DNA of 7,701 nt from an uncultured Clostridia bacterium (GCA_946410005.1 CAMJYS010000036.1:1-7701), one strand, 5' to 3'. Positions 1 to 7,023 are shown, counted from the first letter of the stretch. Translations and numbers: made by a program. Notes: generated from the sequence alone by a model not told the origin.

Positions 1-42
1 CCGAGATCTACACTCTTTCCCTACACGACGCTCTTCCGATCT
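1..42. other. Illumina sequencing adapter (contig-end contamination)
   Basis: These 42 bases are the 3' part of the Illumina TruSeq universal (P5/read 1) adapter. The run begins CCGAGATCTACACTC and ends GACGCTCTTCCGATCT, and it is recognised from memory over its full length. Genomic sequence begins at base 43. The adapter interrupts the truB reading frame and lies at the very edge of the window, as expected for an untrimmed read at a contig end. It is not a biological element, and any protein translated through it is artefactual. Confidence 0.98.
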
Positions 43-413
43 TGCCCTTTTATTTTTATTGCCGAAAACATTGGAGGAACTTGAAAAATCTCTCCTATGA
101 AAGTTTTCAAGACTTTTTGTAGTTCTTCTCTATTAACACTCGATTTGGTCTCGCTCAAAATATTTCCGGTAATATCAAGCGTATCGGTAGTAATTCCGAA
201 TTTTAAATCCGCAATATAAGTTTTATCGTGATTATTAGAGTAAATTTGAAATTTTGCGCTATCACCTAATAATATCGGTAAAACACCGGTGGCCATAGGG
301 TCAAGAGTGCCCATATGGCCTATTTTTCTTTGATTTAAAGCTTTTCGCAAAATCGCTATAACATCAAAAGATGTAAACGATTTCGGTTTATCTACAACTA
401 TAATTCCATTCAT
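43..413 (-). CDS. truB: tRNA pseudouridine(55) synthase TruB, partial (3' end lost at adapter)
   Basis: TruB isomerises U55 to pseudouridine in the T-arm of elongator tRNAs. The first 123 residues are genuine. They start MNGIIVVDKPKSFTS, the family N-terminus, and carry the catalytic block GHMGTLDPMATGVLP at residues 32-46, with D38 as the predicted nucleophile. The conserved PPMFSAIKIKG lies at residues 113-123. The family is usually about 290-310 aa, so more than half, including the rest of the catalytic domain and the C-terminal RNA-binding part, is missing. The frame runs into the adapter, which adds seven spurious residues (QDRKSVV) and a false stop at 21-23. The ATG overlaps the nrnA stop codon in an ATGA arrangement, so translation is probably coupled. 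A weak AGGT lies just upstream. This is the last operon gene visible; ribF and rpsO often follow in Firmicutes, but nothing is seen here. Confidence 0.95.
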
Positions 414-1369
414 TTTTGTACCTGAAAATTTAAATATTTTTCCGATTCTCTGAGTATTTTTTCTTTTATCTCTCTAACCGGCAGAAAACTGCTAAATCCG
501 GCGGCTCTACTGTGTCCACCGCCTTCAAATTTTTTACAAAATTCAGCCGCATCTACTTTTTCGGTCGTACGAACTGAAATTTTATAAAAATTCGGAGTTT
601 TTTCTTTTATCACGACCCCGATATCAACGCCTTCGGTTTCAATAGGGATTGAAGCTATTCCGTCAAGTTCGTTTTCGCTTATTTTTAAAGCTTCCATTTC
701 TTCAAGTGTAACAGATGTTATCGCACATTTTCCGTCGCAAAAATACTCTAAATTATTATTTATCAATTTTTCTGTTTCGAGTCTCTTTCTCGATTTTTTT
801 ATAAACAATTTTTCATTTAATTTATCCGCAGAAATTCCTAAATCCATTAATTTTGAAGTTATAAGATGAGTTTTTGCAGTTGTGTTTGAAAACTTAAAAC
901 AACCCGTATCTGTCGCTATTCCGGTATACAAACACGTCGCAATTTCCCTGTCTATCTTTATTCCGAGCTTTAATATCAATTCGTACATAATTTCGCAATT
1001 TGCCGCAGATTTTGAATCCACAAAATTCAATTTTGCAAAATTTGCGCCGAATTTATGGTGGTCTATTTTTACATCTACTTTATGTTCAAAAGATTTAAGT
1101 TTTTCGCCGAGCAATTTTTCATCTGCAACATCTACCGAAATTAAACATTGCGGATTAAATTCCTCTTGCTTTATAAATCCGTTCATATAAGAAAATTTTT
1201 CAGGAACAGGGTCACTACAAAGTATTTTTGCATGCTTTTTTATGGATTGAAGTGCTCTGCAAAGCGAAAAAGCTGACCCTAATGCATCGCCATCAGGTGA
1301 CATATGCATTAGGATTCCAAAAAAATCTTTTTCAAGAATATATTCAGATATTTCTTTCAAACTTTCCAA
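410..1369 (-). CDS. nrnA: DHH/DHHA1 phosphoesterase, NrnA-type nanoRNase / pAp phosphatase
   Basis: NrnA-type enzymes degrade RNA oligomers of a few nucleotides and dephosphorylate pAp in the cytoplasm of Firmicutes that lack Orn. The 319-aa length is normal. Residues 22-28 give HMSPDGD (H22, D26 and D28 as metal ligands), D80 fits the next ligand, and IDHH at 102-105 is the namesake DHH motif. The segment GIATDTGCFKFSNTTAKTH follows, and the C-terminal DHHA1 substrate-binding motif GGGHSRAAG is at 283-291. The start is TTG at 1369. No ATG or GTG lies between it and the in-frame TAG at 1391-1393, and an AAGGA at 1380-1384 overlaps the rbfA stop, 10 nt from the TTG. An in-frame ATT two codons earlier is a less likely start. 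The gene lies 14 nt after rbfA and overlaps truB by 4 nt. Family assignment is strong; the exact substrate preference is inferred from locus and family. Confidence 0.93.
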   Translation of the reverse strand: MESLKEISEYILEKDFFGILMHMSPDGDALGSAFSLCRALQSIKKHAKILCSDPVPEKFSYMNGFIKQEEFNPQCLISVDVADEKLLGEKLKSFEHKVDVKIDHHKFGANFAKLNFVDSKSAANCEIMYELILKLGIKIDREIATCLYTGIATDTGCFKFSNTTAKTHLITSKLMDLGISADKLNEKLFIKKSRKRLETEKLINNNLEYFCDGKCAITSVTLEEMEALKISENELDGIASIPIETEGVDIGVVIKEKTPNFYKISVRTTEKVDAAEFCKKFEGGGHSRAAGFSSFLPVREIKEKILRESEKYLNFQVQK

Positions 1370-1383
1370 AACAATCTCTTCCT

Positions 1384-1749
1384 TTACAAACTACGATTAT
1401 TATCAGAAGCTAACAATTCATCTATTCTTTGCGACATTTTTATACCATACTCGATAGCATCCGACGGGATAAAAATCAAATTCGGTATATACTTAAATTT
1501 TAGACTTTTGCCAATATTTTTTCTGATATGACCGCTCGCAGAAGTTAAAATTTCGGCTGCTTCGGTAGCTTTTTCAATTCCTTCGAGCGAACTTACAAAA
1601 ATTTTACAGCTAGAACCATCATGCGAAACCGCTATTTTTAAAATATTTATAAGTCCACTTTCTAATCTTGGGTCTTTCAGCCGAGTGATTTCAGCCGAAA
1701 CCGCTCGGCGTATCATTTCCAATTTATGTTCAGAGCCATGATTTGCCAT
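1384..1749 (-). CDS. rbfA: 30S ribosome-binding factor RbfA
   Basis: RbfA is a cold-shock-associated assembly factor that binds the immature 30S subunit near the 5' helix of 16S rRNA during late maturation. The 121-aa length is typical. It has the single type-II KH-like fold pattern of the family: an N-terminal helix with IRRAVSAEITRLKDPRL, a central strand with LKIAVSHDGSSCKIFVSS, the helix LTSASGHIRKNIGKSL, then LKFKYIPNLIFIPSDAIEYGIKMSQRIDELL. The AxG/SxG-type KH interruption appears as SASG near residue 90. The ATG at 1749 is preceded by GGAG with 8 nt spacing. The gene starts 11 nt after the infB stop, the usual position for rbfA, and is probably cotranscribed with it. Nothing is unusual about its composition. 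Confidence 0.95.
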   Translation of the reverse strand: MANHGSEHKLEMIRRAVSAEITRLKDPRLESGLINILKIAVSHDGSSCKIFVSSLEGIEKATEAAEILTSASGHIRKNIGKSLKFKYIPNLIFIPSDAIEYGIKMSQRIDELLASDNNRSL

Positions 1750-1760
1750 TTTTATCGCTC

Positions 1761-4247
1761 CTAATCTTCTCTATATTCTTCCATTTTAAACGCCTCAAAT
1801 ATATCGCCAATCTTTATATCGTTAAAGTTTTCTAGCCCAATTCCACACTCAAATCCTTGTGCGACTTCTTTTGCGTCGTCTTTAAACCTACGAAGTGACG
1901 AAATTTCATCTTCACAAATTACGATACCATCTCTAACAATGCGGATTTTTGCGCTTCTTGAAACTTTTCCCGAAAGTATATAGCAACCTGCAATTGTTCC
2001 GACGCTGGAAATTTTATAAACTTCCCGACATTCCGCACGACCAAGTTGTACTTCCCTATATTTTGGAGCAAGAAGTCCTTTCATTGCAGATGTAATTTCT
2101 TCAATGCACTCATATATTATGCGATATAATCTTATATCTACTCCGTCACGCTCTGCGCTTTCTGCCGCACTTGGTTCAGGTCTTACGTTAAAGCCAACTA
2201 TTATCGCATTAGAAGCATTAGCAAGCATTACATCGGACTCGGTAATCGCTCCGACTGCTCCGTGAATTACCCGTACCCTAACTTCCGGATTTGAGATTTT
2301 TTCAAGTGATTGTCTTACTGCTTCGACAGAGCCTTGTACGTCGCCTTTTACTATTATTTTTAGTTCTTTAATATCGCCGACTTGCATTTGGTCAAAAAGA
2401 TTATCGAGCGTTACTTTTGCTCTACTATTAAATTCCACTTCTTTTTGATTATTTCTTCTTTGTTCGACTAACTGACGAGCTAATTTTTCATCGGAAACAG
2501 CATTCACAATATCTCCGCCTGAAGGCACTGTATCAAGTCCTGTAATTGCGACCGGAACGGACGGACCTGCTTCTTTTACTCTTTCGCCTTTATCGTTAGT
2601 CATCGCTCTTACTCTACCGACTGCTGTACCTGCAACAACTATATCGCCCGTATGAAGTGTTCCGTTTTGGATTAAAATCGTTGCAACTGAACCACGACCT
2701 TTATCTAGCTTAGCCTCTACGACTGTTCCTTTTGCTTGACGTTTTGGATTTGCTTTTAACTCTTTTATATCCGCTACCAAAAGTACCATTTCTAAGAGTT
2801 CATCTATACCTTGTTGCGTTTTTGCGGAAACATTAATGCAAGGTACGTCTCCTCCCCACTGTTCCGGGACTAAACCATGTTCGGTTAATTGCTGTAAAAC
2901 TTTTTCCGGATTTGCTCCTTCTTTATCAATTTTGTTTATTGCCACGATTATAGAAACCTCTGCCGCCTTAGCGTGATTTATGGCTTCTATTGTTTGCGGT
3001 TTTATCCCATCGTCAGCCGCTACGACTAAAATCGCTATATCTGTTATTTGAGCACCTCTTGCACGCATTGTTGTAAAAGCTTCGTGACCCGGAGTATCTA
3101 AAAATGTTATATCTCTATCGTTGACGTTTATTCTATAAGCACCGATATGTTGCGTTATTCCTCCCGCTTCGGTAGATATAACATCGGCATTTCTTATAGC
3201 GTCCAAAAGCGAAGTTTTACCGTGGTCAACGTGTCCCATTACAACTACAACAGGAGCTCTTGTGATAAGATCTTCTTCATTGTCTTCGCTATCGTCGATT
3301 ATCATTTCTTCGATAGTAACAGTTTCCTCTTTTTCGACTTTTGCATGAAATTCCATTGCGACTAAACTTGCTGTATCAAAATCAATTGTGTCATTAATTG
3401 ATGCCATTGTACCCATAAGCATCAATTTTTTGATTACTTCTGCGGCAGTAGCTTTGAGCCTTGACGCTAATTCACTGACAACTATTTCGTCAGGAATCAT
3501 TACGGTTATAGGTTTGGCTTTTCTTTCTTCAGCTATACGTTGCAAACGCTGAGCTTCTGTTTCACGTTTTGCACTCTTGAATTTTCCACGTTGTTGAGAT
3601 TTTTGTGTAAACTTTTGTTTTCCGATAGTGTTATCGGTTCTCATTTTTTCCGACGCTATGCGGTCATATTTTTCGTTATATTTATCTATATTAACATTTT
3701 CTATTCTTGTGTTGATCACTTTTCCTTCAACTTTATTTTCTTGAAATACCGATGAACTATCCGAACTTCCGGATAAAACAATTTTACTTTCAAAACGTGT
3801 CTTAGATTTAACTTCTGTTTTTTTGTTATCAACATCTTTAATTTTCTTGGATGACCTATCCGATTTTGTTTTATTTGGTTTCAAAGATTTTTCCGCTTTT
3901 TCTGATTTGACATTTTCTTTCTTTGATTTTTCTGTCTTTTTCTCTTTCGGTTTTTCTTCAATTTCAGCTTTGGAAATTTCTTTTTTAGCGGATTTTTTAG
4001 GCTTGGATTTCGGCTTTTCTTCCGCACTTTCTTCTTTGGTTTCATCTTTTGAAGCGAAATATTCATTGAAATTTACAACTTGATTTTTTTGAGTATAGTA
4101 TTCAAAAATAAAATTTAATTCTTCTTCATTAAGTGCTGTCATATGCTTCTTCTCTACGTTTAAATGTTCTTTAAGAAGCGCAATTATATCTTTGCTTGCA
4201 ACTCCAAAATCTTTCGCCACTTCATGTACTCTGTATTTTATCATCAT
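1761..4247 (-). CDS. infB: Translation initiation factor IF-2
   Basis: IF2 is the GTPase that places initiator fMet-tRNA on the 30S subunit and promotes 50S joining. The 828-aa protein has a first IF2N-like helical domain (about 1-55, [21 protein letters not shown]), then a highly charged Lys/Glu/Ser-rich linker (about 65-235), and a second IF2N-like domain (about 246-305). The G domain follows: G1 GHVDHGKT at 338-345, G3 DTPGHEA at 384-390, G4 NKID at 438-441 and G5 SAK at 474-476. Domain II begins with [19 protein letters not shown] (about 506-524), then come domain III and the C-terminal fMet-tRNA-binding domain with [17 protein letters not shown]. The first of two tandem ATG codons is preferred, with GGAGG 10 nt upstream. 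The gene follows ylxQ by 36 nt. All GTPase motifs are intact and the linker length is unremarkable for the family. Confidence 0.98.
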   Translation of the reverse strand: MMIKYRVHEVAKDFGVASKDIIALLKEHLNVEKKHMTALNEEELNFIFEYYTQKNQVVNFNEYFASKDETKEESAEEKPKSKPKKSAKKEISKAEIEEKPKEKKTEKSKKENVKSEKAEKSLKPNKTKSDRSSKKIKDVDNKKTEVKSKTRFESKIVLSGSSDSSSVFQENKVEGKVINTRIENVNIDKYNEKYDRIASEKMRTDNTIGKQKFTQKSQQRGKFKSAKRETEAQRLQRIAEERKAKPITVMIPDEIVVSELASRLKATAAEVIKKLMLMGTMASINDTIDFDTASLVAMEFHAKVEKEETVTIEEMIIDDSEDNEEDLITRAPVVVVMGHVDHGKTSLLDAIRNADVISTEAGGITQHIGAYRINVNDRDITFLDTPGHEAFTTMRARGAQITDIAILVVAADDGIKPQTIEAINHAKAAEVSIIVAINKIDKEGANPEKVLQQLTEHGLVPEQWGGDVPCINVSAKTQQGIDELLEMVLLVADIKELKANPKRQAKGTVVEAKLDKGRGSVATILIQNGTLHTGDIVVAGTAVGRVRAMTNDKGERVKEAGPSVPVAITGLDTVPSGGDIVNAVSDEKLARQLVEQRRNNQKEVEFNSRAKVTLDNLFDQMQVGDIKELKIIVKGDVQGSVEAVRQSLEKISNPEVRVRVIHGAVGAITESDVMLANASNAIIVGFNVRPEPSAAESAERDGVDIRLYRIIYECIEEITSAMKGLLAPKYREVQLGRAECREVYKISSVGTIAGCYILSGKVSRSAKIRIVRDGIVICEDEISSLRRFKDDAKEVAQGFECGIGLENFNDIKIGDIFEAFKMEEYRED

Positions 4248-4283
4248 AAATTACATTCCTCCCGAATTTTAAATGTTTTTAAT

Positions 4284-4607
4284 TTAATGTTTATTTAATA
4301 TATAATCTTCTTGAACTATTGATTTTATTTTATTTGCAAAATTTATATCCTTTATCCCAAGTATTGCGCTGTATTTTCCTAAAATCATGTTTATATCGTC
4401 TTTTGTATTTTTAATTTTTAAAAATTCAACATTGTTGACAACAGAAAACTTTTGAATTTTTAAATAAGAATTATCTGATATATCATTTGCGGTTAAGATT
4501 AATTTTATTTTGTTCTTAAGAATATTCTTTTTTACTTCATCCATTCCGAAAACTATACTTCCGGCTCGCATTGCTATCCCTAAAAAAGAAAGTAATTTAT
4601 CATTCAA
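4284..4607 (-). CDS. ylxQ: L7Ae/L30e-family RNA-binding protein, YlxQ type
   Basis: This is a small L7Ae-like protein, a family that binds kink-turn RNA; the cellular role of YlxQ itself is not well settled. The 107-aa length is normal. Visible family traits are LLSFLGIAMRAGSIVFGMDEV at residues 5-25, the central strand KIKLILTANDISDNSYLKI, and a later ILGKYSAILGIKDINFANKI helix/strand block. The start is TTG at 4607. An in-frame TGA lies three codons upstream at 4614-4616, and the next ATG (codon 13) would remove the conserved first helix, so TTG is the only sensible choice. The TTG lies inside the last codons of ylxR, an 8-nt overlap, which suggests coupled translation. A weak GGTG lies 7 nt upstream. 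It sits between ylxR and infB, the standard Firmicute arrangement. Confidence 0.93.
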   Translation of the reverse strand: MNDKLLSFLGIAMRAGSIVFGMDEVKKNILKNKIKLILTANDISDNSYLKIQKFSVVNNVEFLKIKNTKDDINMILGKYSAILGIKDINFANKIKSIVQEDYILNKH

Positions 4608-4881
4608 AAGCTTTCACCGCCTTATCAATATCATCATAGATTTGTTCATCTATTTTTTGTCTGAAAGATTTTTCTAACTTCCTTAATTTTCGTAGCTGAT
4701 CGTAACACTTTTTATTTTTACAAAAGTATGCTCCACGGCCCTCTTTTTTAGTACTTCCGTCTATCACTTTCATTTTTTCGTTACTATTTTTTGGAGGTCT
4801 TACGACTACTAAAAATTCAGATTTAGGTTTTTTTGTTCCGCAAACTATACATTTTCTTAGTGGTATTTTTTTTAAAATCAA
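4600..4881 (-). CDS. ylxR: YlxR-family (DUF448) putative RNA-binding protein
   Basis: YlxR proteins are small basic proteins of the nusA-infB operon with a proposed nucleic-acid-binding role. This one has 93 aa and is very lysine-rich. It shows the family opening IPLRKCIVCG (residues 6-15) and the signature GRGAYFCKNKKC (48-59). The C-terminal third is a charged helix. Four cysteines form C11-x2-C14 and C54-x4-C59, a spacing that could bind zinc; this is inference. The start is TTG at 4881. In frame upstream come CCA, GAA and then a TAA stop at 4888-4890, so no ATG or GTG is available. An AAGGA at 4894-4898 is the best ribosome binding site, but its 12-nt spacing is long, so initiation may be inefficient. 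The gene lies 34 nt after nusA and overlaps ylxQ by 8 nt. Confidence 0.93.
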   Translation of the reverse strand: MILKKIPLRKCIVCGTKKPKSEFLVVVRPPKNSNEKMKVIDGSTKKEGRGAYFCKNKKCYDQLRKLRKLEKSFRQKIDEQIYDDIDKAVKAFE

Positions 4882-4893
4882 TGGTTCTTATCG

Positions 4894-4898
4894 TCCTT
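4894..4898 (-). promoter_or_regulatory. Ribosome binding site of ylxR (AAGGA, long spacing to TTG)
   Basis: AAGGA on the minus strand lies 12 nt before the TTG start of ylxR, longer than the usual 5-9 nt. It is the only purine-rich anti-16S match in the 34-nt gap after nusA. An in-frame TAA at 4888-4890, between this site and the TTG, fixes the start. The combination of TTG and poor spacing suggests low translation of ylxR. Confidence 0.6.
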
Positions 4899-4915
4899 AA
4901 CTATTAATTTTTTTA

Positions 4916-5965
4916 TTATTCTCCGTAAAAACCGCTTTCGGGATGAATGTCTATTTTATATCCGGTAAGCCTTGCCGCAAGCCTTACATTTTGACCACGA
5001 TTACCGATCGCCAAAGAAAGTTGGCTATCAGGAACAGTTACTCTACAAGTTTTTGGAGAAAGTTCATCGAGTTCGACCTTAATTACTTTGGCCGGTGATA
5101 ATGCCGCTGAAACAAATTTTTCTGGATCATCGCTATACTCAACCAAATCAATCTTTTCTCCGCCCAACTCTTCAATTATGGAATTAAGGCGGTTCCCATG
5201 AGAACCTATACATGAACCGATAGCATCAACATTGGGGTTATTGCTTCTGACCGCTACTTTACTCCTTAAACCTGCTTCTCGAGAAACAGATTCTATTTCA
5301 ACTATCCCATCTGAAATTTCAGGGATTTCGCTTTCAAAAACTTTTTTAACAAAGTTCGGATTTGTTCTTGAAATAAGTATTTTTGGACCTTTTTCCGAAA
5401 CTTTGACGTCCGAAACATAAACTTTTATATGATCTCCCTCTTTAACGCACTCGTTTCCTATCTGCTCGCTTTTCGGAAGCGTAGATTCCGCTTTACCGAT
5501 TCTCAATGTAAATGCTCCCGTTTTTTCGTCTATTCTTTCAATTAATGCACTTACTATTTGATTCTGTTTATTTTGAAATTCCTTTGTTATTTGATTACGT
5601 TCTCCGTCTTTTATACCCTGTCTTATAATGTTTCTGGCAGTTTGTGCCGCAATTCTTCCGAATTGTTTCGTATTCAAATTTACTTTAACTTGACTTCCGA
5701 TTTCTACATTTTTATCTATTTCTCTTGCGTCTTCAAGAGAAATTTCTTTTCCGGGAAGTTCTACTTCTTCTGTTACGGTCTTTAACAAATCCACTTCGAA
5801 AATTCCGTTTTCTTCATCTATACTTACCACGACGTCCTCATTGCCGTCATAAGTGTTTTTACATGCCGTAATAATAGCTTTATTTATCTTTTCAAGCATA
5901 AAGTCCATTGATATTCCACGTTCTTTTTCCAATAACCTCAGTGCACCAAATATTTCTGCATTCAT
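4916..5965 (-). CDS. nusA: Transcription termination/antitermination factor NusA
   Basis: NusA binds RNA polymerase and nascent RNA and modulates pausing, intrinsic termination and antitermination. The 349-aa protein has the N-terminal RNAP-binding domain (about 1-125, opening MNAEIFGALRLLEKERGIS), an S1 domain (about 133-200), KH1 (about 205-275) and KH2 (about 280-345). The KH loops are GSHG at 254-257 and GNRG at 321-324, the latter in AIGNRGQNVRLAARLTGYKI. KH1 has DAIGSCIG where relatives commonly have DPVGACVG, and H in place of the basic K/R in the loop; both are modest departures. There are no C-terminal acidic repeats, as is normal for Firmicutes. The ATG at 5965 is preceded by AGAGGAG with about 9-10 nt spacing, and the gene begins 15 nt after rimP. 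Identification is secure. Confidence 0.97.
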   Translation of the reverse strand: MNAEIFGALRLLEKERGISMDFMLEKINKAIITACKNTYDGNEDVVVSIDEENGIFEVDLLKTVTEEVELPGKEISLEDAREIDKNVEIGSQVKVNLNTKQFGRIAAQTARNIIRQGIKDGERNQITKEFQNKQNQIVSALIERIDEKTGAFTLRIGKAESTLPKSEQIGNECVKEGDHIKVYVSDVKVSEKGPKILISRTNPNFVKKVFESEIPEISDGIVEIESVSREAGLRSKVAVRSNNPNVDAIGSCIGSHGNRLNSIIEELGGEKIDLVEYSDDPEKFVSAALSPAKVIKVELDELSPKTCRVTVPDSQLSLAIGNRGQNVRLAARLTGYKIDIHPESGFYGE

Positions 5966-5980
5966 TTTAAAAACTCTCCT

Positions 5981-6454
5981 CTAAAAATTTAAATTTATAT
6001 GTGATATAAGTTTTCTTTCAATAGATTTTTCTATTGTTTGATCAAAATTTATTACTATATTTTCTTTATCAAACCCCGTCAGTATTCCTACAATTTCTTT
6101 TTTTCCATCCGCATTCGGTCTAATCATTCTTATTTTTATTTCCGAGCCTATAAATTTTTTTAAATGCTCATCATTTACAAGCTCACGGTCTATACCAGGC
6201 GAACACACTTCTAAACAATATGAGTATGGTATTGGGTCTGATTCATCAAGCGGAGAATCAAGCGCTCTGCTCATTCTTTCGCAATCTTCAATTGTAATTC
6301 CTTCCGTTTTATCTATAAAAACTCTCAGAATATAATTCGGACCTTCCTTTAAAAATTTAACATCCCAAATTTCAAAACCTAAATCATTCGCTATTGGCTT
6401 TGCTATTTTTTTTACAATTTCGGATATATTACCGACTTTTTCAGAGTTTTTCAT
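5981..6454 (-). CDS. rimP: Ribosome maturation factor RimP
   Basis: RimP assists early to middle assembly of the 30S subunit. The 157-aa length is typical. The N-terminal domain includes IAKPIANDLGFEIWDVKFLKEGPNY (about 17-41), then LRVFIDKTEGITIEDCERMSRALD (about 43-66) and the signature LEVCSPGIDREL at 81-92, matching the family pattern LEVSSPGIDRPL with C at the first serine. The C-terminal SH3-like domain covers about 95-157. The ATG at 6454 follows a run of six G residues (6460-6465) acting as the ribosome binding site with 5 nt spacing. It is the first gene of the operon, with its own promoter and hairpin-bearing leader upstream. Firmicutes often have polC upstream; here there are phage-like genes instead. 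Confidence 0.96.
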   Translation of the reverse strand: MKNSEKVGNISEIVKKIAKPIANDLGFEIWDVKFLKEGPNYILRVFIDKTEGITIEDCERMSRALDSPLDESDPIPYSYCLEVCSPGIDRELVNDEHLKKFIGSEIKIRMIRPNADGKKEIVGILTGFDKENIVINFDQTIEKSIERKLISHINLNF

Positions 6455-6459
6455 GTCAT

Positions 6460-6465
6460 CCCCCC
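6460..6465 (-). promoter_or_regulatory. Ribosome binding site of rimP (GGGGGGA)
   Basis: A run of six G followed by A lies 5 nt before the rimP ATG on the minus strand. It is an unusual, all-G Shine-Dalgarno in an otherwise AT-rich region. It sits about 13 nt downstream of the leader hairpin, so folding of the leader could affect access to it. That last point is inference. Confidence 0.65.
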
Positions 6466-6478
6466 ATGATATAAATAC

Positions 6479-6504
6479 AAAAGAGCGGGCTTCCCCACTC
6501 TTTT
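6479..6504 (-). terminator. Terminator-like hairpin in the rimP leader (candidate attenuator or insulator)
   Basis: On the minus strand the arms AAAAGAGUGGG and CCCGCUCUUUU pair over 11 positions with one G-U wobble and no mismatch around the tetraloop GAAG. The 3' arm ends in UUUU and is followed by GUAUUUAUAU, giving the A-tract/stem/U-rich shape of an intrinsic terminator. The hairpin lies about 22 nt after the predicted transcription start and 25 nt before the rimP ATG. It could therefore attenuate the operon, stop read-through from the phage-like genes upstream, or protect the mRNA 5' end. The wobble pairs only on the minus-strand transcript, since the plus-strand version has a C-A mismatch, which supports function in that direction. 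The role is inferred. Confidence 0.7.
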
Positions 6505-6532
6505 ACTCATACCCACTTAATCATCTGTATGC

Positions 6533-6562
6533 AGTATATCACAATATAAATTTACAAGTCAA
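6533..6562 (-). promoter_or_regulatory. Sigma-A-type promoter of the rimP-nusA-infB operon (extended -10)
   Basis: On the minus strand TTGACT at 6557-6562 is the -35 box (5 of 6 to consensus), with an 18-nt spacer, and TATACT at 6533-6538 is the -10 box (5 of 6). A TGA directly before the -10 supplies the extended -10 TGn element. The spacer is very AT-rich. Initiation is expected near 6526, giving a 5' leader of about 70 nt. The -35 box starts only 12 nt after the stop codon of the last phage-like gene. It is the only convincing promoter in the window and is placed exactly where the operon needs one. Confidence 0.8.
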
Positions 6563-6573
6563 GCATTTATTAT

Positions 6574-7017
6574 TTATTTTACTTTAGAAATTACTTTTTC
6601 CGAATTTTTAAAATTCTTTGTTTGTTTTGCACCTTGCTTTGCATGATTTAATATCTTGTCGGTATCATTATCTCTATCAGATATTTTATTTAAAAGCTTT
6701 GAATATTCGCCATATAAAAATTTCAATTCGTTCGGAGTTAATCCCTTTAATACTTCCAATCCGTTTTCAAAAACTTTATTATTTTTTATATCTCTCAAAC
6801 ACATAGATATAACACATGCTTGCTCGCAAATATTGTAAAAAAATGATTCGGTCAACCCTTGAGAAGTTAAATCGTCATATAATTTATCAAGCATTTTGTT
6901 ACAAATCATAAAATCATAAACCGACATCGGTTTTAATCCAAAACATCTTCCGGATATAATAACGGGTTCCGTGAAATTAATTCTTCCAAACGATTTGTTT
7001 TTATAAAAATCAGACAC
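6574..7017 (-). CDS. Phage-like hypothetical protein, possible tail assembly chaperone-type
   Basis: I do not recognise a specific family in this 147-aa protein. It is soluble, with no signal peptide or membrane segment. It has a mostly helical middle (about 33-115) with LKPMSVYDFMICNKMLDKLYDDL and GLTPNELKFLYGEYSKLLNKI, and a lysine-rich tail (about 125-147). Its size, position as the third of three small collinear genes, and the pattern of a short beta-rich start followed by helices resemble tail assembly chaperones of Clostridia prophages; this is inference. The start is GTG at 7017, fixed by AGGAGG at 7024-7029 with 6 nt spacing and by an in-frame TGA at 7051-7053 with no ATG between. No tape-measure or baseplate gene follows: the rimP promoter begins 12 nt after the stop. 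I saw no slippery heptamer near the 3' end that would support a programmed frameshift. Confidence 0.75.
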   Translation of the reverse strand: MSDFYKNKSFGRINFTEPVIISGRCFGLKPMSVYDFMICNKMLDKLYDDLTSQGLTESFFYNICEQACVISMCLRDIKNNKVFENGLEVLKGLTPNELKFLYGEYSKLLNKISDRDNDTDKILNHAKQGAKQTKNFKNSEKVISKVK

Positions 7018-7023
7018 TTTTTT

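Noticed and set aside
882..1413. Plus-strand open frames opposite nrnA
   Set aside because: They are antisense shadows of a gene with complete DHH/DHHA1 motifs, and nothing in their sequence is recognisable.
3881..4066. Minus-strand 61-codon lysine/arginine-rich frame inside infB
   Set aside because: It is an out-of-frame reading of the same A-rich, low-complexity IF2 linker, with no independent start signal.
3823..4083. Plus-strand 86-codon open frame rich in Phe, Leu and Ser, looking like a membrane protein
   Set aside because: It lies antisense to the Lys/Glu-rich linker of IF2. AAA and GAA codons read backwards as TTT and TTC, which creates an artificial hydrophobic frame. No ribosome binding site or promoter was seen.
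4248..4283. ATG-TAA minimal ORF and possible promoter just upstream of infB
   Set aside because: The ATG directly abuts the GGAGG with no spacing, so it is unlikely to be used. The 36-nt gap is AT-rich but shows no paired -35/-10 boxes.
6456..6467. Mini-ORFs (ATG GGG GGA TGA and ATG ACA TGA) overlapping the rimP ribosome binding site
   Set aside because: They have two or three codons and arise from the G-run and its flanks. Neither has its own Shine-Dalgarno at a workable distance, so there is no support for a leader peptide.
6455..6573. CRISPR, riboswitch, tRNA or attachment site in the only long gap
   Set aside because: The gap is explained by a promoter, leader hairpin and ribosome binding site. 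No repeat-spacer pattern, cloverleaf or obvious direct-repeat att core was seen. Only the short AGUGGG repeat is present, and it is reported separately.
6574..6680. Programmed frameshift at the end of the possible tail chaperone gene
   Set aside because: A-rich and T-rich runs occur near the 3' end, but no in-frame X XXY YYZ slippery heptamer was found, and the shifted frame runs into the AT-rich promoter region.
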